Source: Permianibacter aggregans
GTDB lineage: Bacteria; Pseudomonadota; Gammaproteobacteria; Enterobacterales; Permianibacteraceae
Assembly: GCF_009756665.1 (NCBI RefSeq)
Contig: NZ_CP037953.1
Location: 1,302,001 to 1,366,000, forward strand
Length of the DNA: 64,000 nucleotides
Direction: 5' to 3'
Below, piece after piece: positions 25,803 through 34,905 of this stretch (position 1 is its first letter; every line of letters starts with the position of its first letter). A model generated the notes under the pieces. It was not told where the DNA came from. It saw only the letters and a program-made list of their open reading frames with translations, and made no database searches. The position numbers and the translations under genes were made by a program.

Positions 25803-27372
25803 AATTTGCTCCTTTTTCCTGCAGACGTAAGATGAATAATTCCAGACTCGCCAGCAGCGCCTCGGCACTGGCCTCAATAATGTTTTCCGAACAACCAACC
25901 GTACACCAGCTTTGCTCGCCAACCGTTGCTTCAATCCAGACGCGTGTGGTAGCGGCTGTTGCCTGTTCCGGATCGAGAATACGCACTTTGTAATCGCTCA
26001 GGCGAATATCTTCGATGCACGGATAAAACGGATTCAGCGCTTGCCGTAAAGCCAGATCAATTGCGGCGACCGGACCATTGGCTTCGGCAGCAGTCAGCGT
26101 TTCAACGCCATCAACCTGTACTTTAGCCGTTGCTAAACTTTTCTGGTGCTCACCCGTGCGCCGCAGCGATTGCACCATCAAATCCCGCACTGAAAAAGGT
26201 GGCCGGTAATTCGGCGCTTGCCTGCGCACAATCAACTCAAAACTACCGTCAGCCGCTTCCAGACTCAGGCCGCGCGCTTCCGCTTGCTTGATTTCATTGG
26301 TGACGATTTGCTCGGCCTCTCCAATATCCAGCCCCAATTGTTCGGCGCGCAAACGAATATTGCCGCGGCCGGCCAATTCCGAAACTAGAATCTCACGACC
26401 ATTGCCAACCAAGGCCGGATCGATGTGCTCGTAACTCGCCGTCATCCGCTGCACCGCTGCGGCATGCAAGCCACCTTTATGGGCAAAGGCATTATGGCCT
26501 ACATAGGCGGCAAAATTATTCGGCGCCAAATTGGCAATTTCGCTGACTTGTCTTGAAACCTGAGTCAGCTCCTGCAGTTTTTCTGCGGCGCGCACCGCTT
26601 GGCGCATTTTCAATGCCAGGTTTGGCAACAACGACACCAGATTGGCATTGCCGCAGCGCTCGCCAATACCGTTGATCGTTCCTTGGATTTGTCGGGCACC
26701 GGCACGCACAGCGGCCAATGAATTGGCGACGGCCAACTCACAGTCGTTGTGGGCATGAATGCCGATTGCTGTTTTCACTTTTCTTGTTACCGCCTCGATC
26801 ACGGTAAAAATCGTTTCCGGTAAACTGCCGCCATTGGTATCACATAACACCAGCCAGTCGGCACCGGCGCTTTCCGCCGCCTGCAGACAAGCCAGCGCGT
26901 ATTCACCATCCTCAGCAAAGCCATCAAAAAAATGTTCGGCGTCAAACACCACTTCGCGACCTTCACGCTTCAGCAAACGAACACTATCTTCAATCGCCCG
27001 CAAGTTATCCTGCTTACTAGCTCGCAGAATTTGTTCGACATGCAAGCGAGAGGCTTTACCGACGATGGTCACGACCGGAGTTTGCGCTTCCAGCAAACCG
27101 ATTAGCTGTGCATCGTGATCGGCACTGTTGTTCATTCGGCGTGTAGCACCAAATGCACACACTATTGTTGCGCCCAGATCGAGCTCACGTGCCCGACGGA
27201 AATACTCGGCATCTTTCGGGTTCGATGACGGCCAGCCGCCTTCGATGTAATCGATGCCAAAATCGGCAAGCAGTTTGGTGATGCGCAGCTTGTCGGCCAC
27301 ACTGAAGCTGATGCCTTGACGCTGGGCACCATCCCGCAAGGTGGTATCGTATAAAAGTACCGATGAACTCAC
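25780..27372 (-). CDS. cimA: Citramalate synthase CimA
   Basis: A 530-residue acyltransferase of the 2-isopropylmalate synthase superfamily: acetyl-CoA plus pyruvate gives (R)-citramalate. LYDTTLRDGAQRQGISFSVADKLRI, IEGGWPSSNPKDAEYF, DTNGGSLP, GIHAHNDCELAVANS and GTINGIGERCGNANL are in the CimA pattern rather than LeuA. A C-terminal LeuA-type regulatory dimer domain spans about 390-520. Citramalate leads to 2-oxobutyrate, so isoleucine is made without threonine deaminase. It overlaps ilvM by 4 nt and ilvE by 23 nt. Confidence 0.93.
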   Translation of the reverse strand: MSSSVLLYDTTLRDGAQRQGISFSVADKLRITKLLADFGIDYIEGGWPSSNPKDAEYFRRARELDLGATIVCAFGATRRMNNSADHDAQLIGLLEAQTPVVTIVGKASRLHVEQILRASKQDNLRAIEDSVRLLKREGREVVFDAEHFFDGFAEDGEYALACLQAAESAGADWLVLCDTNGGSLPETIFTVIEAVTRKVKTAIGIHAHNDCELAVANSLAAVRAGARQIQGTINGIGERCGNANLVSLLPNLALKMRQAVRAAEKLQELTQVSRQVSEIANLAPNNFAAYVGHNAFAHKGGLHAAAVQRMTASYEHIDPALVGNGREILVSELAGRGNIRLRAEQLGLDIGEAEQIVTNEIKQAEARGLSLEAADGSFELIVRRQAPNYRPPFSVRDLMVQSLRRTGEHQKSLATAKVQVDGVETLTAAEANGPVAAIDLALRQALNPFYPCIEDIRLSDYKVRILDPEQATAATTRVWIEATVGEQSWCTVGCSENIIEASAEALLASLELFILRLQEKGANYGRINAA

Positions 27373-27626
27373 ACCGCACTCCGCAGCAACATGGGTTCGG
27401 CGACGGCATTGACGCTCATGACATCGACCAGTTTTCCCAGCTGCCGGCTCAGATTTTCGGTGGCCCGTTCGCCGGTCAAACGCAGTGTCACGTCATAAAT
27501 ATCCTGACTGCGCGAATTCTGCACCTGCAGCGACTGCACGGCGAAACCACGGTGACGGGTGACGCGCAGCAGTCGTTCCAGCGCGCCTTCGTTGTTGCGA
27601 ACGGTCAGAAACATAACGGATTCCAT
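27369..27626 (-). CDS. ilvM: Acetolactate synthase small subunit, IlvM type
   Basis: An 85-residue ACT-domain subunit. VMFLTVRNNEGALERLLRVTRHRGF aligns by eye with E. coli IlvM (ERVLRVVRHRGF), and QLGKLVDV matches the end of the domain. The ATG at 27626 has GAGGA 8 nt upstream; an ATG six codons earlier has no Shine-Dalgarno. It pairs with the large subunit encoded 40 bp upstream. The last four bases overlap cimA. Confidence 0.9.
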   Translation of the reverse strand: MESVMFLTVRNNEGALERLLRVTRHRGFAVQSLQVQNSRSQDIYDVTLRLTGERATENLSRQLGKLVDVMSVNAVAEPMLLRSAV

Positions 27627-27666
27627 GATCTTTTCCTCGTTCATCGTTTCGGTTGATTCACCGCGT

Positions 27667-29316
27667 TTACACGCGCACGTTTTCCATCATGTCGTCATTG
27701 GTTTTGCCCGGAGGCACCAATGGCCAGACATTTTCTTTCGGGTCGATTACGACATGCAGCAACAGCGGACCTGGCTCACGCAATAGCGTGTCGATGGCCG
27801 CACTTTCTTCACTGCGGGCACGAATGGTTTTGGCCGGAATACCATAAGCGGCGGCAATCGCGACAAAATCCGGGTTATCGGATAAATCGATTTCACTGTA
27901 ACGCTCGGCAAAAAACAGCTCTTGCCATTGTCGAACCATGCCCAGTGCCTGGTTGTCGAGCAGAATGATCTTGACCGGCAGTTGGTAGCGTTTAATCGTC
28001 GCCAACTCCTGGACGTTCATCTGAAATGAACCATCACCGCTGACGCAAATCACACGTGCTTCCGGCATCGCCAGTTGTGCGCCAATGGCAGCCGGCAGGC
28101 CGTAACCCATCGTACCCAGACCACCGCTGGTCAAATGCTGACGGGCATGACGAAAACCGTAGTGCTGCGCCACCCACATTTGATGCTGACCGACATCGCA
28201 GCTAACAAACGTGTTGTCATCAGCTCGCTGTGATAATTGGTTCAGCAAACCCGGCGCATAAATGCCCTGCCCCGGCGCGTCATAACGAAAGGCGTACAGC
28301 CGCGCTTCGTGCTGACATTGTCGACGCCAGTTGTCGATACGAGTTGGCACCGCCAACGCCGGCAGCAACTGATTCAGATCGCCAATCAAACGAATGTCGG
28401 CAGCGCGCAGCTTGCCGATTTCCGCTTCATCCATATCCAAATGCACAACACGAGCATTCGGCGCAAAACCGGTCAGTTTGCCGGTGGCACGATCATCAAA
28501 ACGGGCGCCAACGACAATCAACAAATCGGCACGTTGCACCGCATAGTTCGCGGCACGAGTACCATGCATACCGAGCATGCCAAGATTCAGCGGATGATCG
28601 AATGGCAGCACGCCCAAACCTTTCAGCGTGCTGACTTGCGGAATGCCGCTGGCTTCGACAAATTCGCGCAAGGCATTTTGCGCTTCAGCCAACACGACGC
28701 CGCCACCAACATACAACAACGGTTTTTGCGCCGAAGAAATCAGCGCGCGCGCCTGATGCAACGCCATCCGATCCAATTCATGTTTGCTCGGTGTCGGCTC
28801 AGGTACCGGTGCAAAACTGAACGGCGCCACTTGCACGTCTTTTGGAATGTCGATCAACACTGGCCCTGGCCGACCAGACATCGCCAGATGACATGCCTCT
28901 TTGACGATACGCGGCAAATCCTCAACACGGCGCACCAGGTACGAATGCTTGACGATCGGCAAGGTCATGCCAAAGACATCAACCTCTTGAAAGGCATCGG
29001 TGCCGATCAACGGATTGGCGACCTGACCAGTAATCGCCAACATTGGCACCGAGTCCATATAGGCATTGGCGATACCGGTGATCAAATTGGTGGCGCCAGG
29101 ACCGCTGGTCGCCATGCACACGCCCAGGCGACCACTGGCACGCGCATAACCATCGGCCGCCAGCGCCGCGCCTTGTTCATGCCGACACAAAATATGCGTC
29201 AGCGTGGAATCGAGCAGCGCATCGTAAACCGGCATGATCGCGCCGCCCGGATAGCCGAAGATGTGCGTTACACCTTCCGCCTCCAGGGCACGACACAGCG
29301 CATGGGCTCCGTTCAC
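27667..29316 (-). CDS. ilvG: Acetolactate synthase large subunit
   Basis: A 549-residue ThDP/FAD enzyme making 2-acetolactate and 2-aceto-2-hydroxybutyrate; E. coli IlvG has 548. [45 protein letters not shown] (ThDP-binding GDG) and [13 protein letters not shown] are all present. The GTG at 29316 has AAGGAAG seven nucleotides upstream; the frame continues upstream into ilvC but that part has no domain character. With IlvM next to it, the IlvG/IlvM (isozyme II) type is most likely. Confidence 0.95.
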   Translation of the reverse strand: MNGAHALCRALEAEGVTHIFGYPGGAIMPVYDALLDSTLTHILCRHEQGAALAADGYARASGRLGVCMATSGPGATNLITGIANAYMDSVPMLAITGQVANPLIGTDAFQEVDVFGMTLPIVKHSYLVRRVEDLPRIVKEACHLAMSGRPGPVLIDIPKDVQVAPFSFAPVPEPTPSKHELDRMALHQARALISSAQKPLLYVGGGVVLAEAQNALREFVEASGIPQVSTLKGLGVLPFDHPLNLGMLGMHGTRAANYAVQRADLLIVVGARFDDRATGKLTGFAPNARVVHLDMDEAEIGKLRAADIRLIGDLNQLLPALAVPTRIDNWRRQCQHEARLYAFRYDAPGQGIYAPGLLNQLSQRADDNTFVSCDVGQHQMWVAQHYGFRHARQHLTSGGLGTMGYGLPAAIGAQLAMPEARVICVSGDGSFQMNVQELATIKRYQLPVKIILLDNQALGMVRQWQELFFAERYSEIDLSDNPDFVAIAAAYGIPAKTIRARSEESAAIDTLLREPGPLLLHVVIDPKENVWPLVPPGKTNDDMMENVRV

Positions 29317-29332
29317 GGGCAAGCTTCCTTGT

Positions 29333-30400
29333 TTAGAATTTTTCGGTTTCACGGTAGGCAACGGCTTTCGCGCCCAGCGCACCGCCGCCACTCGGATTCG
29401 CTTTTTCATTGCCCGGCAACCAGCGCATATGGGTGCGTAATTCGGCGCCGACTTTTTCGATTGGCAACGCCAAATCTTTTGCCATCAGCGCTTGATAATT
29501 TTTGCCGCCAGCTTCGTTTTCGGCGATCCATTCTCTCGCGAAACGGCCTGACGTGATGTCATCCAACACTTCCTGCATGCGCTGACGAGTTTCGGCGTTG
29601 ATCACGCGCGGACCACGGGTCAGGTCACCGTATTTGGCCGTGTCGGAAACAAACTCGTGCATACGCTTGAAGCCGCCTTCGTACAGCAAATCGACAATCA
29701 ACTTCAGTTCGTGCAGGCATTCGTAATAGGCGATTTCTGGTTGGTAACCGGCGTTGACCAGCGTTTCAAAACCGGCGGCAACCAATTCGGTGGCCCCACC
29801 GCACAGCACCGCTTGCTCACCGAACAGATCGGTTTCGGTTTCTTCCTTGAACGTGGTTTCGTAAACGCCAGCGCGGGTGCAACCGATGCCGTGGGCATAG
29901 GCCAATGCGCGTTCCAGCGCCGTGCCGGTAGCGTCCTGATGGACAGCAACCAAGCCCGGTACGCCGGCGCCTTTCTGGAATTCCATCCGTACCAACCGGC
30001 CCGGGCTTTTCGGGGCAACCATCGCGACATCGATATCGGCATTTGGCTGGATCAGGCCGTACAGGATGTTGAAGCCGTGGCTGAACATCAGCAGCGCACC
30101 CGGCTTGATGTTGGCTTTGACGTGTTGCTCCCATACGGCTTTCTGGGCCAAGTCCGGGGTCAGCAGCATGACCACATCAGCGTCTTTCGCCGCTTCGGCG
30201 AACGGCAGCACGGTGAAGCCATCGGCTTTCGCGGCTTGCCAGGTCTTGCCTTCCGGACGCAGTCCGATCACAACATCCAGCCCGGAATCGCGCAGGTTCT
30301 GGGCCTGCGCCTTGCCTTGCGAGCCGTAACCCAATACGGCAATGCGCTTGTCACGAAGCGCGGCCGGGCGGGCATCTTGTTCGAAATACATCTTGGCCAT
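29333..30400 (-). CDS. ilvC: Ketol-acid reductoisomerase IlvC
   Basis: A 355-residue NADPH-dependent class I enzyme. [22 protein letters not shown] is the cofactor-binding loop. [30 protein letters not shown] and [18 protein letters not shown] hold the magnesium and substrate residues. The ATG at 30400 has GGAG 8 nt before it; an ATG 10 codons upstream is less fitting. It is the first structural gene after the attenuator leader and precedes the acetolactate synthase large subunit by 16 bp. Confidence 0.97.
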   Translation of the reverse strand: MAKMYFEQDARPAALRDKRIAVLGYGSQGKAQAQNLRDSGLDVVIGLRPEGKTWQAAKADGFTVLPFAEAAKDADVVMLLTPDLAQKAVWEQHVKANIKPGALLMFSHGFNILYGLIQPNADIDVAMVAPKSPGRLVRMEFQKGAGVPGLVAVHQDATGTALERALAYAHGIGCTRAGVYETTFKEETETDLFGEQAVLCGGATELVAAGFETLVNAGYQPEIAYYECLHELKLIVDLLYEGGFKRMHEFVSDTAKYGDLTRGPRVINAETRQRMQEVLDDITSGRFAREWIAENEAGGKNYQALMAKDLALPIEKVGAELRTHMRWLPGNEKANPSGGGALGAKAVAYRETEKF

Positions 30401-30455
30401 TGTTCTTTCTCCTTTCCTGATTGTCTTCATTAAAAATTTCGTTGGTCCTGAAACG

Positions 30456-30493
30456 AAGAAGCCCCCCGGACCTTTCGGTGCGGGGGGCTTCTT
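30456..30493 (-). terminator. Attenuator hairpin of the ilv operon
   Basis: A 13-bp GC-rich stem, extended by three more pairs around a GAAA tetraloop with one C-C mismatch, lies between the leader peptide and ilvC. Downstream on the minus strand comes CTTCTTCGTTTC, only a weak U-tract. The segment CCCGCACC (30477-30484) in its 5' arm is exactly complementary to GGTGCGGG inside the leader ORF (30528-30535), a candidate antiterminator. Confidence 0.75.
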
Positions 30494-30506
30494 GGCTTAA
30501 TCTCGT

Positions 30507-30596
30507 TTAGTTTCTCGCCGACAGCATCCCGCACCACGATCGAATAATCACGGTCACGAGTACGAGAATGACGAATTCAATATTGCGGTGCGGCAT
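30507..30596 (-). CDS. ilvL: ilv operon leader peptide (attenuation)
   Basis: A 29-residue ORF on the minus strand. The centre reads FVILVLVTVII, ten branched-chain or hydrophobic control codons in a run of eleven (Val, Ile and Leu; one Phe and one Thr). It stops at TAA 14 nt before the attenuator stem. This is the classic layout of the enterobacterial ilvL leader: low charged tRNA for Val, Ile or Leu would stall the ribosome and prevent the terminator. The Shine-Dalgarno is weak (AAGCGAA). The assignment rests on composition and position. Confidence 0.85.
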   Translation of the reverse strand: MPHRNIEFVILVLVTVIIRSWCGMLSARN

Positions 30597-30633
30597 GGCA
30601 GTTCGCTTGTAAGTCTTGCTGTTTGAGGTTTCA

Positions 30634-30662
30634 GGTTTACGTTAACGGAAATTACGTAAACC
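30634..30662. promoter_or_regulatory. Perfect 9-bp inverted repeat upstream of the ilv leader
   Basis: GGTTTACGT (30634-30642) and ACGTAAACC (30654-30662) with an 11-bp spacer, between the ilv leader and the divergent TetR gene. On the minus strand it would lie at or just after a weak promoter (TTGCCG, 18 bp, TACCTT). Operator candidate for either direction. Confidence 0.4.
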
Positions 30663-30711
30663 GTGAGTGCAAGGTAGCACGCCCTTTCTGAATCCGGCAA
30701 GCAAAAACTTG

Positions 30712-30726
30712 ATAACCATTGGTTAT
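30712..30726. promoter_or_regulatory. ATAACC-N3-GGTTAT palindrome, TetR operator candidate
   Basis: A perfect 6-bp inverted repeat with a 3-bp spacer, 111 bp upstream of the chosen TetR start. Size and symmetry fit TetR-family operators (inference). Confidence 0.4.
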
Positions 30727-30836
30727 GAAACGAGCAAACTGGTCTATGCTCGGTGATACGGCTGTTCCGCTCGCTGGACGGCTGTGTAAGACCGACTATG
30801 CTTATTTTTAAACCAACAACGAAGTATTCCCGAGCT

Positions 30837-31505
30837 ATGGCTGAAGAAAAAACCTCCATGCAGTATCGCGGTCGCAAGACCCGTCGTGCCGATGGCCATG
30901 CCCGCCGTCAGGCAATTTTGGAAGCGGCGTTGCGGATTATCGTCCGGGACGGCATTCGAGCGGTCCGACACCGGGCCGTAGCCCAGGAAGCGCAGGTGCC
31001 GCTGGCCGCGACGACGTACTACTTCCGAGACTTGGGTGAGCTGATTTCCGACTCATTCACGCTCTATGCCGAACGAGCGTTGGAAGCCGCCAAGTCGCTG
31101 GAAAAGGACACTGTCGCCGCGCTCAATGAGCACCGACCGCAAATGAATACGCCCCAAGGACGCGAGCAGCTGGCGCGCATGCTGACCGAGTTCGTCATGC
31201 ACTTCATGCGTTCACAAACCGAAGATCGCGACGATAGGCAAATCGAGCAGGCGTTCCGTCAGGAAGCCTTGCGCAACGAAAAGCTGGCCAACGATGTGCA
31301 AGTGCCCTACCGGGCCAATCTCGGCATTCTCGAACGCTTCTTCCAGGGCTTGGGCTCCGCCGATCCGGTTGCCGATGCCCATGCGGTATTCGGCGCGATC
31401 AAACACTGGGAATTTCAGTTGTTGGTCAACACCCCGACCGACGAAGATTGGGCTACAGCAGAACGCAGCTTGCGGCGTCTGGTCATGGGCTTGTTCAAGC
31501 TCTGA
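30837..31505 (+). CDS. TetR/AcrR-family transcriptional regulator
   Basis: A 222-residue repressor-type protein. The N-terminal HTH (about 19-65: ARRQAILEAALRIIVRDGIRAVRHRAVAQEAQVPLAATTYYF written in parts) has the family's standard pattern. The C-terminal ligand domain follows and resembles no family I can name. The start is uncertain: the ATG at 30837 has only a poor Shine-Dalgarno, and ATGs at 30798 and 30858 are possible. It is divergent from the ilv operon but is not obviously its regulator; the ligand is unknown. Confidence 0.8.
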   Translation: MAEEKTSMQYRGRKTRRADGHARRQAILEAALRIIVRDGIRAVRHRAVAQEAQVPLAATTYYFRDLGELISDSFTLYAERALEAAKSLEKDTVAALNEHRPQMNTPQGREQLARMLTEFVMHFMRSQTEDRDDRQIEQAFRQEALRNEKLANDVQVPYRANLGILERFFQGLGSADPVADAHAVFGAIKHWEFQLLVNTPTDEDWATAERSLRRLVMGLFKL

Positions 31506-31513
31506 AATCAAAT

Positions 31514-31542
31514 AAAAAAGGCGGCTTCGAGCCGCCTTTTTT
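31514..31542. terminator. Bidirectional terminator
   Basis: AAAAAAGGCGGC, loop TTCGA, GCCGCCTTTTTT. It serves the TetR gene and the convergent DUF1801 gene. Confidence 0.92.
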
Positions 31543-31571
31543 ACCGCCGAAATTTTACTTTGCCCCGCCGA

Positions 31572-31997
31572 TCAGCAAGCCCCTTTCCGGGTCTTTTTCA
31601 TATCTGCGACCGAGCGTTTGATCAGCTCCTTCAATACTTTTAAATCGACGTCGCTGAGCTTATCTAAGTACAAACAGGACTTTCCGGTTTTGTACTTGCC
31701 GAGCTTGTTCATTAGCTCATCGTATTCAGAAAAGCCAGACATGATATAGAGCACCAAATTCTGCTTGCGTGGTGAAAACCCGCACAGCATCCAATCACCT
31801 TCTCGACCGCTCTCATAGACATAATGATAGTGACCAAAGCCGACAATACTACTGCCCCACATCACCGGCTCGGCCTTGGTAATTGCCGACATGATGTCGA
31901 TAACTTTTTCGCAGTCCTGTCGCTTTTGCTCTGGCTCTACGTTGGCAATAAATGCCGCGACGCTGGCGTCGTTCTTTTTAGTTTTCAGTTCGGCCAT
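31572..31997 (-). CDS. DUF1801 domain protein
   Basis: A 141-residue cytoplasmic protein with the DUF1801 (YdhG-like) pattern: a helical start, EPVMWGSSIVGFGHYHYVYESG, then FSPRKQNLVLYIM and a Lys-rich end. Function of the family is unknown. The ATG at 31997 has GGAG six bases upstream. It appears single-gene, between a terminator and rsmI. Confidence 0.75.
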   Translation of the reverse strand: MAELKTKKNDASVAAFIANVEPEQKRQDCEKVIDIMSAITKAEPVMWGSSIVGFGHYHYVYESGREGDWMLCGFSPRKQNLVLYIMSGFSEYDELMNKLGKYKTGKSCLYLDKLSDVDLKVLKELIKRSVADMKKTRKGAC

Positions 31998-32048
31998 ATT
32001 CACTCCACCCTGCTTCGTGCATCACATAAACATAGCAAGCAAAAATCT

Positions 32049-32903
32049 TCATGTTTCGCGATTTTTCATGCTCAATGCCAGCTTATACAGCGGCTTATGG
32101 GCAATGCCTGTCAAGCGTTCTGCCATCGCCACCGCTTGCGATAACGGCAGCTCTGCCATCAGCACATTCAACATCCGCTCGGCTTCCGGTTGCCAGTCGT
32201 CTTGTTCTTTTTCCGGCGCGCCAGTAATCATCAATACCATTTCACCTTTTTGTTGATTGGCATCAGCCTCAACTTGAGCCTGAATATCAGCCAAGGTGCC
32301 GGACAAAAATGTCTCGAAGGTCTTGGTCAACTCGCGCGCCAGCACCGCTTCGCGCTCGGCACCGAGCACTTGCGCCGCGTCGTTCAAGGTTTCAACAATG
32401 CGGTGCGGGGCTTCGTAAAACACTATCGTTCTTGGCTCATCAACGAGCTGCTGCAAGCGTTGGCGTCGATTACCGGCTTTTGCCGGTAGAAAGCCCTCAA
32501 AGCAAAAGCGATCGGTGGGCAGGCCGGCAGCACTTAGCGCGGTAATCAGCGCGCAGGCGCCGGGAATCGGCACGATACGCAGTCCCTGGCTGCGCAGCGC
32601 CCGCACCAGCTTGAAGCCGGGGTCGCTGATCAGCGGCGTGCCGGCATCGGAAATCAATGCCAGCGAATCGCCATTTCGTAACTGTTTGGCGAGCTCTTCA
32701 ACCCGCGCCTCCTCGTTGTGCTCATGCAGGGAGCGCATCGGTGTCCCGATGGCGTGATGCGCCATCAGTGAAGCGCTGTGGCGGGTGTCCTCGGCATAAA
32801 TCTGTTTGACGCTGCGCAGGGTTTCGACGGCTCGTGTCGACCAGTCCGCCAAATTGCCAATTGGCGTGGCAACAACATACAAAACTCCGGCCTCAACGGT
32901 CAT
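32049..32903 (-). CDS. rsmI: 16S rRNA (cytidine1402-2'-O)-methyltransferase RsmI
   Basis: A 284-residue SAM-dependent enzyme of the tetrapyrrole-methylase fold that 2'-O-methylates C1402 in the ribosomal P site. LYVVATPIGNLADWSTRA, EDTRHSA, LISDAGTPLISDPGF, VPIPGACALITALSAAGLPTDRF and EAPHRI are diagnostic. The start is at 32903. It is divergent from lpoA with only 34 bp between the start codons, as in E. coli. Confidence 0.96.
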   Translation of the reverse strand: MTVEAGVLYVVATPIGNLADWSTRAVETLRSVKQIYAEDTRHSASLMAHHAIGTPMRSLHEHNEEARVEELAKQLRNGDSLALISDAGTPLISDPGFKLVRALRSQGLRIVPIPGACALITALSAAGLPTDRFCFEGFLPAKAGNRRQRLQQLVDEPRTIVFYEAPHRIVETLNDAAQVLGAEREAVLARELTKTFETFLSGTLADIQAQVEADANQQKGEMVLMITGAPEKEQDDWQPEAERMLNVLMAELPLSQAVAMAERLTGIAHKPLYKLALSMKNRET

Positions 32904-32937
32904 AATACGGGTCCATTTCTCTGCAAACTCATGGATC

Positions 32938-34905
32938 ATGATGCCAAAGCCCGGCCTGTTTCGCTTGTTGATTCTCAGCTCACTGCTGCTGACCGCCTGT
33001 GAAACCATGCGTATGCCCGGTGACAAGGGCCAGCCGCCGCTGCGCAATGCCGATTATTTTCTGGAAGCGGCGAAGTCGAGTTCGGGCACGCGTGCGGCGC
33101 TGATGCGCTTGTCGGCCAGCGAACTGTTGCTGGCGGAGAATCGCAATGCCGAAGCGGTGCGGGTCATGGAAAATCTGCGGATGGCGCCGCTCAGCGAAGC
33201 CGATCAACAGAAACTGTATCTGATGTTGGCCGAAGCGCAGTTGCGGGTCGAACGCCCAGTTGAGGCACTGAATGCGCTGAGTACGCTGCCGCGTGCGGAT
33301 CGGTTGTCAAACAAGCAACAACGTGAACGCTATGCACTGCTGTCCCGGGCCTATGCAGCCAATTTCCAACCAGTGGAAGCGGCTGAAGCACTGGTGCAGT
33401 TGCAGGAATACCTCAATAGCGTCGAACGCTTGAGCAACGAAAACGCCATATGGGAGTTGCTGCGTGGACTGAATCAGGAAACGCTGACCAGCGGTCGACT
33501 GCAATCGAAAGACACTGAGCTGCATGGCTGGCTGGATCTGGCCTTGCTGCGCGTTCGTCATGGCACCGACCCGGATCAGCTGCCGCGCGTGTTGCTCGAT
33601 TGGCGCCAACGCTATCCGGAGCATCCGGCCAATCGCCGCTTGCCGGAAGAGTTGAGTGTGGCGTTGACCGCCAAGCGTTTCGATATCAACCGCCTGGCGG
33701 TGATGCTACCAATGACCGGCAGGCTCGCCGCCACCGGCCGAATGATTCGCGATGGCCTGATGATGGCCTACTACCAGGACCAGCATCCGGAAAAGCCGAA
33801 TGAAATCGTGTTCTACGACAGCGCTATTGGCGATATCGGCCAAACCTATCAGCGCGCCATCACTGAAGGCGCCGATGTCGTTATCGGACCGCTCGAACGC
33901 GAGCACGTGCAAAAAGTAGCGGCCAGTCCGAGCATCCTGGTGCCGACGTTGGCGCTGAATCTGGTCGACCCGATGCAACCGCCACTGAGCTTTTATCAAT
34001 TTGGTTTGCCGGTGGAAACGGAAGCGCGCCAGGTGGCGACGCGCGCACTGAGCAATTATCGTCAGGTCGTGATCATCACCAACAATGATGTGCTCGGCGA
34101 TCGGGCCAATGTCACGATGCAAAAATGGATCGAACGCGGCAAAGGCGTTGTGCTGAACAATATTCGCATTCACGATGAAAAACAGGTTGAGCCGCTGATC
34201 GAACAAGCGCTTGGCGTTGATGCCTCAAAACGTCGCGCCCGTCAGCTGCAACAAATCCTTGGTATCGAAGTGGTGTCGCAGCCGCGTCGTCGTCAGGACA
34301 TCGAGGTAATTCTGCTGGCCGCGAAGCCCTCGACCGCACGTCGCATCAAACCCTATCTGAATTTTTATTTCGCTCAGGACATTCCCGTGTTGGCGACCTC
34401 ATATCTGTACAGTGGCCAACCGGATCCGGGGCGCGACGCCGACCTGAATGGCATCGAGTTTCCGGAGGCGCCGTGGCTGACCGAAAGTTCCGATTTTCTG
34501 AACGAACAGCGCCGGCAAGTGAAAGCACTATGGCCGACCGCAACAACGACACAGGCGCGCTATTTCGCCCTCGGTCACGATGCCTACCAGATTGCCCCGG
34601 AATTGCAGCGCCTGCAGGCATTCAGCGATTTTTCGCTGAGCGGATTGAGCGGCAAATTGCGTATGGATAGGCAGGGTCGAATCCATCGTGCGCTACCCTG
34701 GGCCCGTTTCCGCGATGGCCGCGTGATCGGTATCGGCATGATGGAGAACCCGATACTCGAAGCGGAATTGCAAGAAGCCGAACAGCGCGAGGCAGAAGCC
34801 TTGAAAGCGCAACAGGCGGCCGAAGGCGAAATGCTGAACCCGGTCGAAGCATTGCCGGAGACACTGCCACCGACGCCTTCTGATCAGGAAACGCCGCAGC
34901 CATGA
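32938..34905 (+). CDS. lpoA: Penicillin-binding protein activator LpoA
   Basis: A 655-residue outer-membrane lipoprotein that activates PBP1A peptidoglycan synthesis. The lipobox LLTAC follows a short signal peptide. An N-terminal TPR-like helical part (about 40-250) precedes a periplasmic-binding-protein-fold part starting near FDINRLAVMLPMTGRLAATG. The C-terminal tail is rich in Glu, Gln, Ala and Pro. Two adjacent ATGs (32938 and 32941) could start it. It overlaps yraN by 4 nt. Confidence 0.92.
   Translation: MMPKPGLFRLLILSSLLLTACETMRMPGDKGQPPLRNADYFLEAAKSSSGTRAALMRLSASELLLAENRNAEAVRVMENLRMAPLSEADQQKLYLMLAEAQLRVERPVEALNALSTLPRADRLSNKQQRERYALLSRAYAANFQPVEAAEALVQLQEYLNSVERLSNENAIWELLRGLNQETLTSGRLQSKDTELHGWLDLALLRVRHGTDPDQLPRVLLDWRQRYPEHPANRRLPEELSVALTAKRFDINRLAVMLPMTGRLAATGRMIRDGLMMAYYQDQHPEKPNEIVFYDSAIGDIGQTYQRAITEGADVVIGPLEREHVQKVAASPSILVPTLALNLVDPMQPPLSFYQFGLPVETEARQVATRALSNYRQVVIITNNDVLGDRANVTMQKWIERGKGVVLNNIRIHDEKQVEPLIEQALGVDASKRRARQLQQILGIEVVSQPRRRQDIEVILLAAKPSTARRIKPYLNFYFAQDIPVLATSYLYSGQPDPGRDADLNGIEFPEAPWLTESSDFLNEQRRQVKALWPTATTTQARYFALGHDAYQIAPELQRLQAFSDFSLSGLSGKLRMDRQGRIHRALPWARFRDGRVIGIGMMENPILEAELQEAEQREAEALKAQQAAEGEMLNPVEALPETLPPTPSDQETPQP

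Noticed and set aside
28237-29556. 439-codon plus-strand open frame opposite ilvG
   Set aside because: It is antisense to a clear acetolactate synthase gene, has no recognisable domain and reads as a shadow of the GC-rich third-position pattern.
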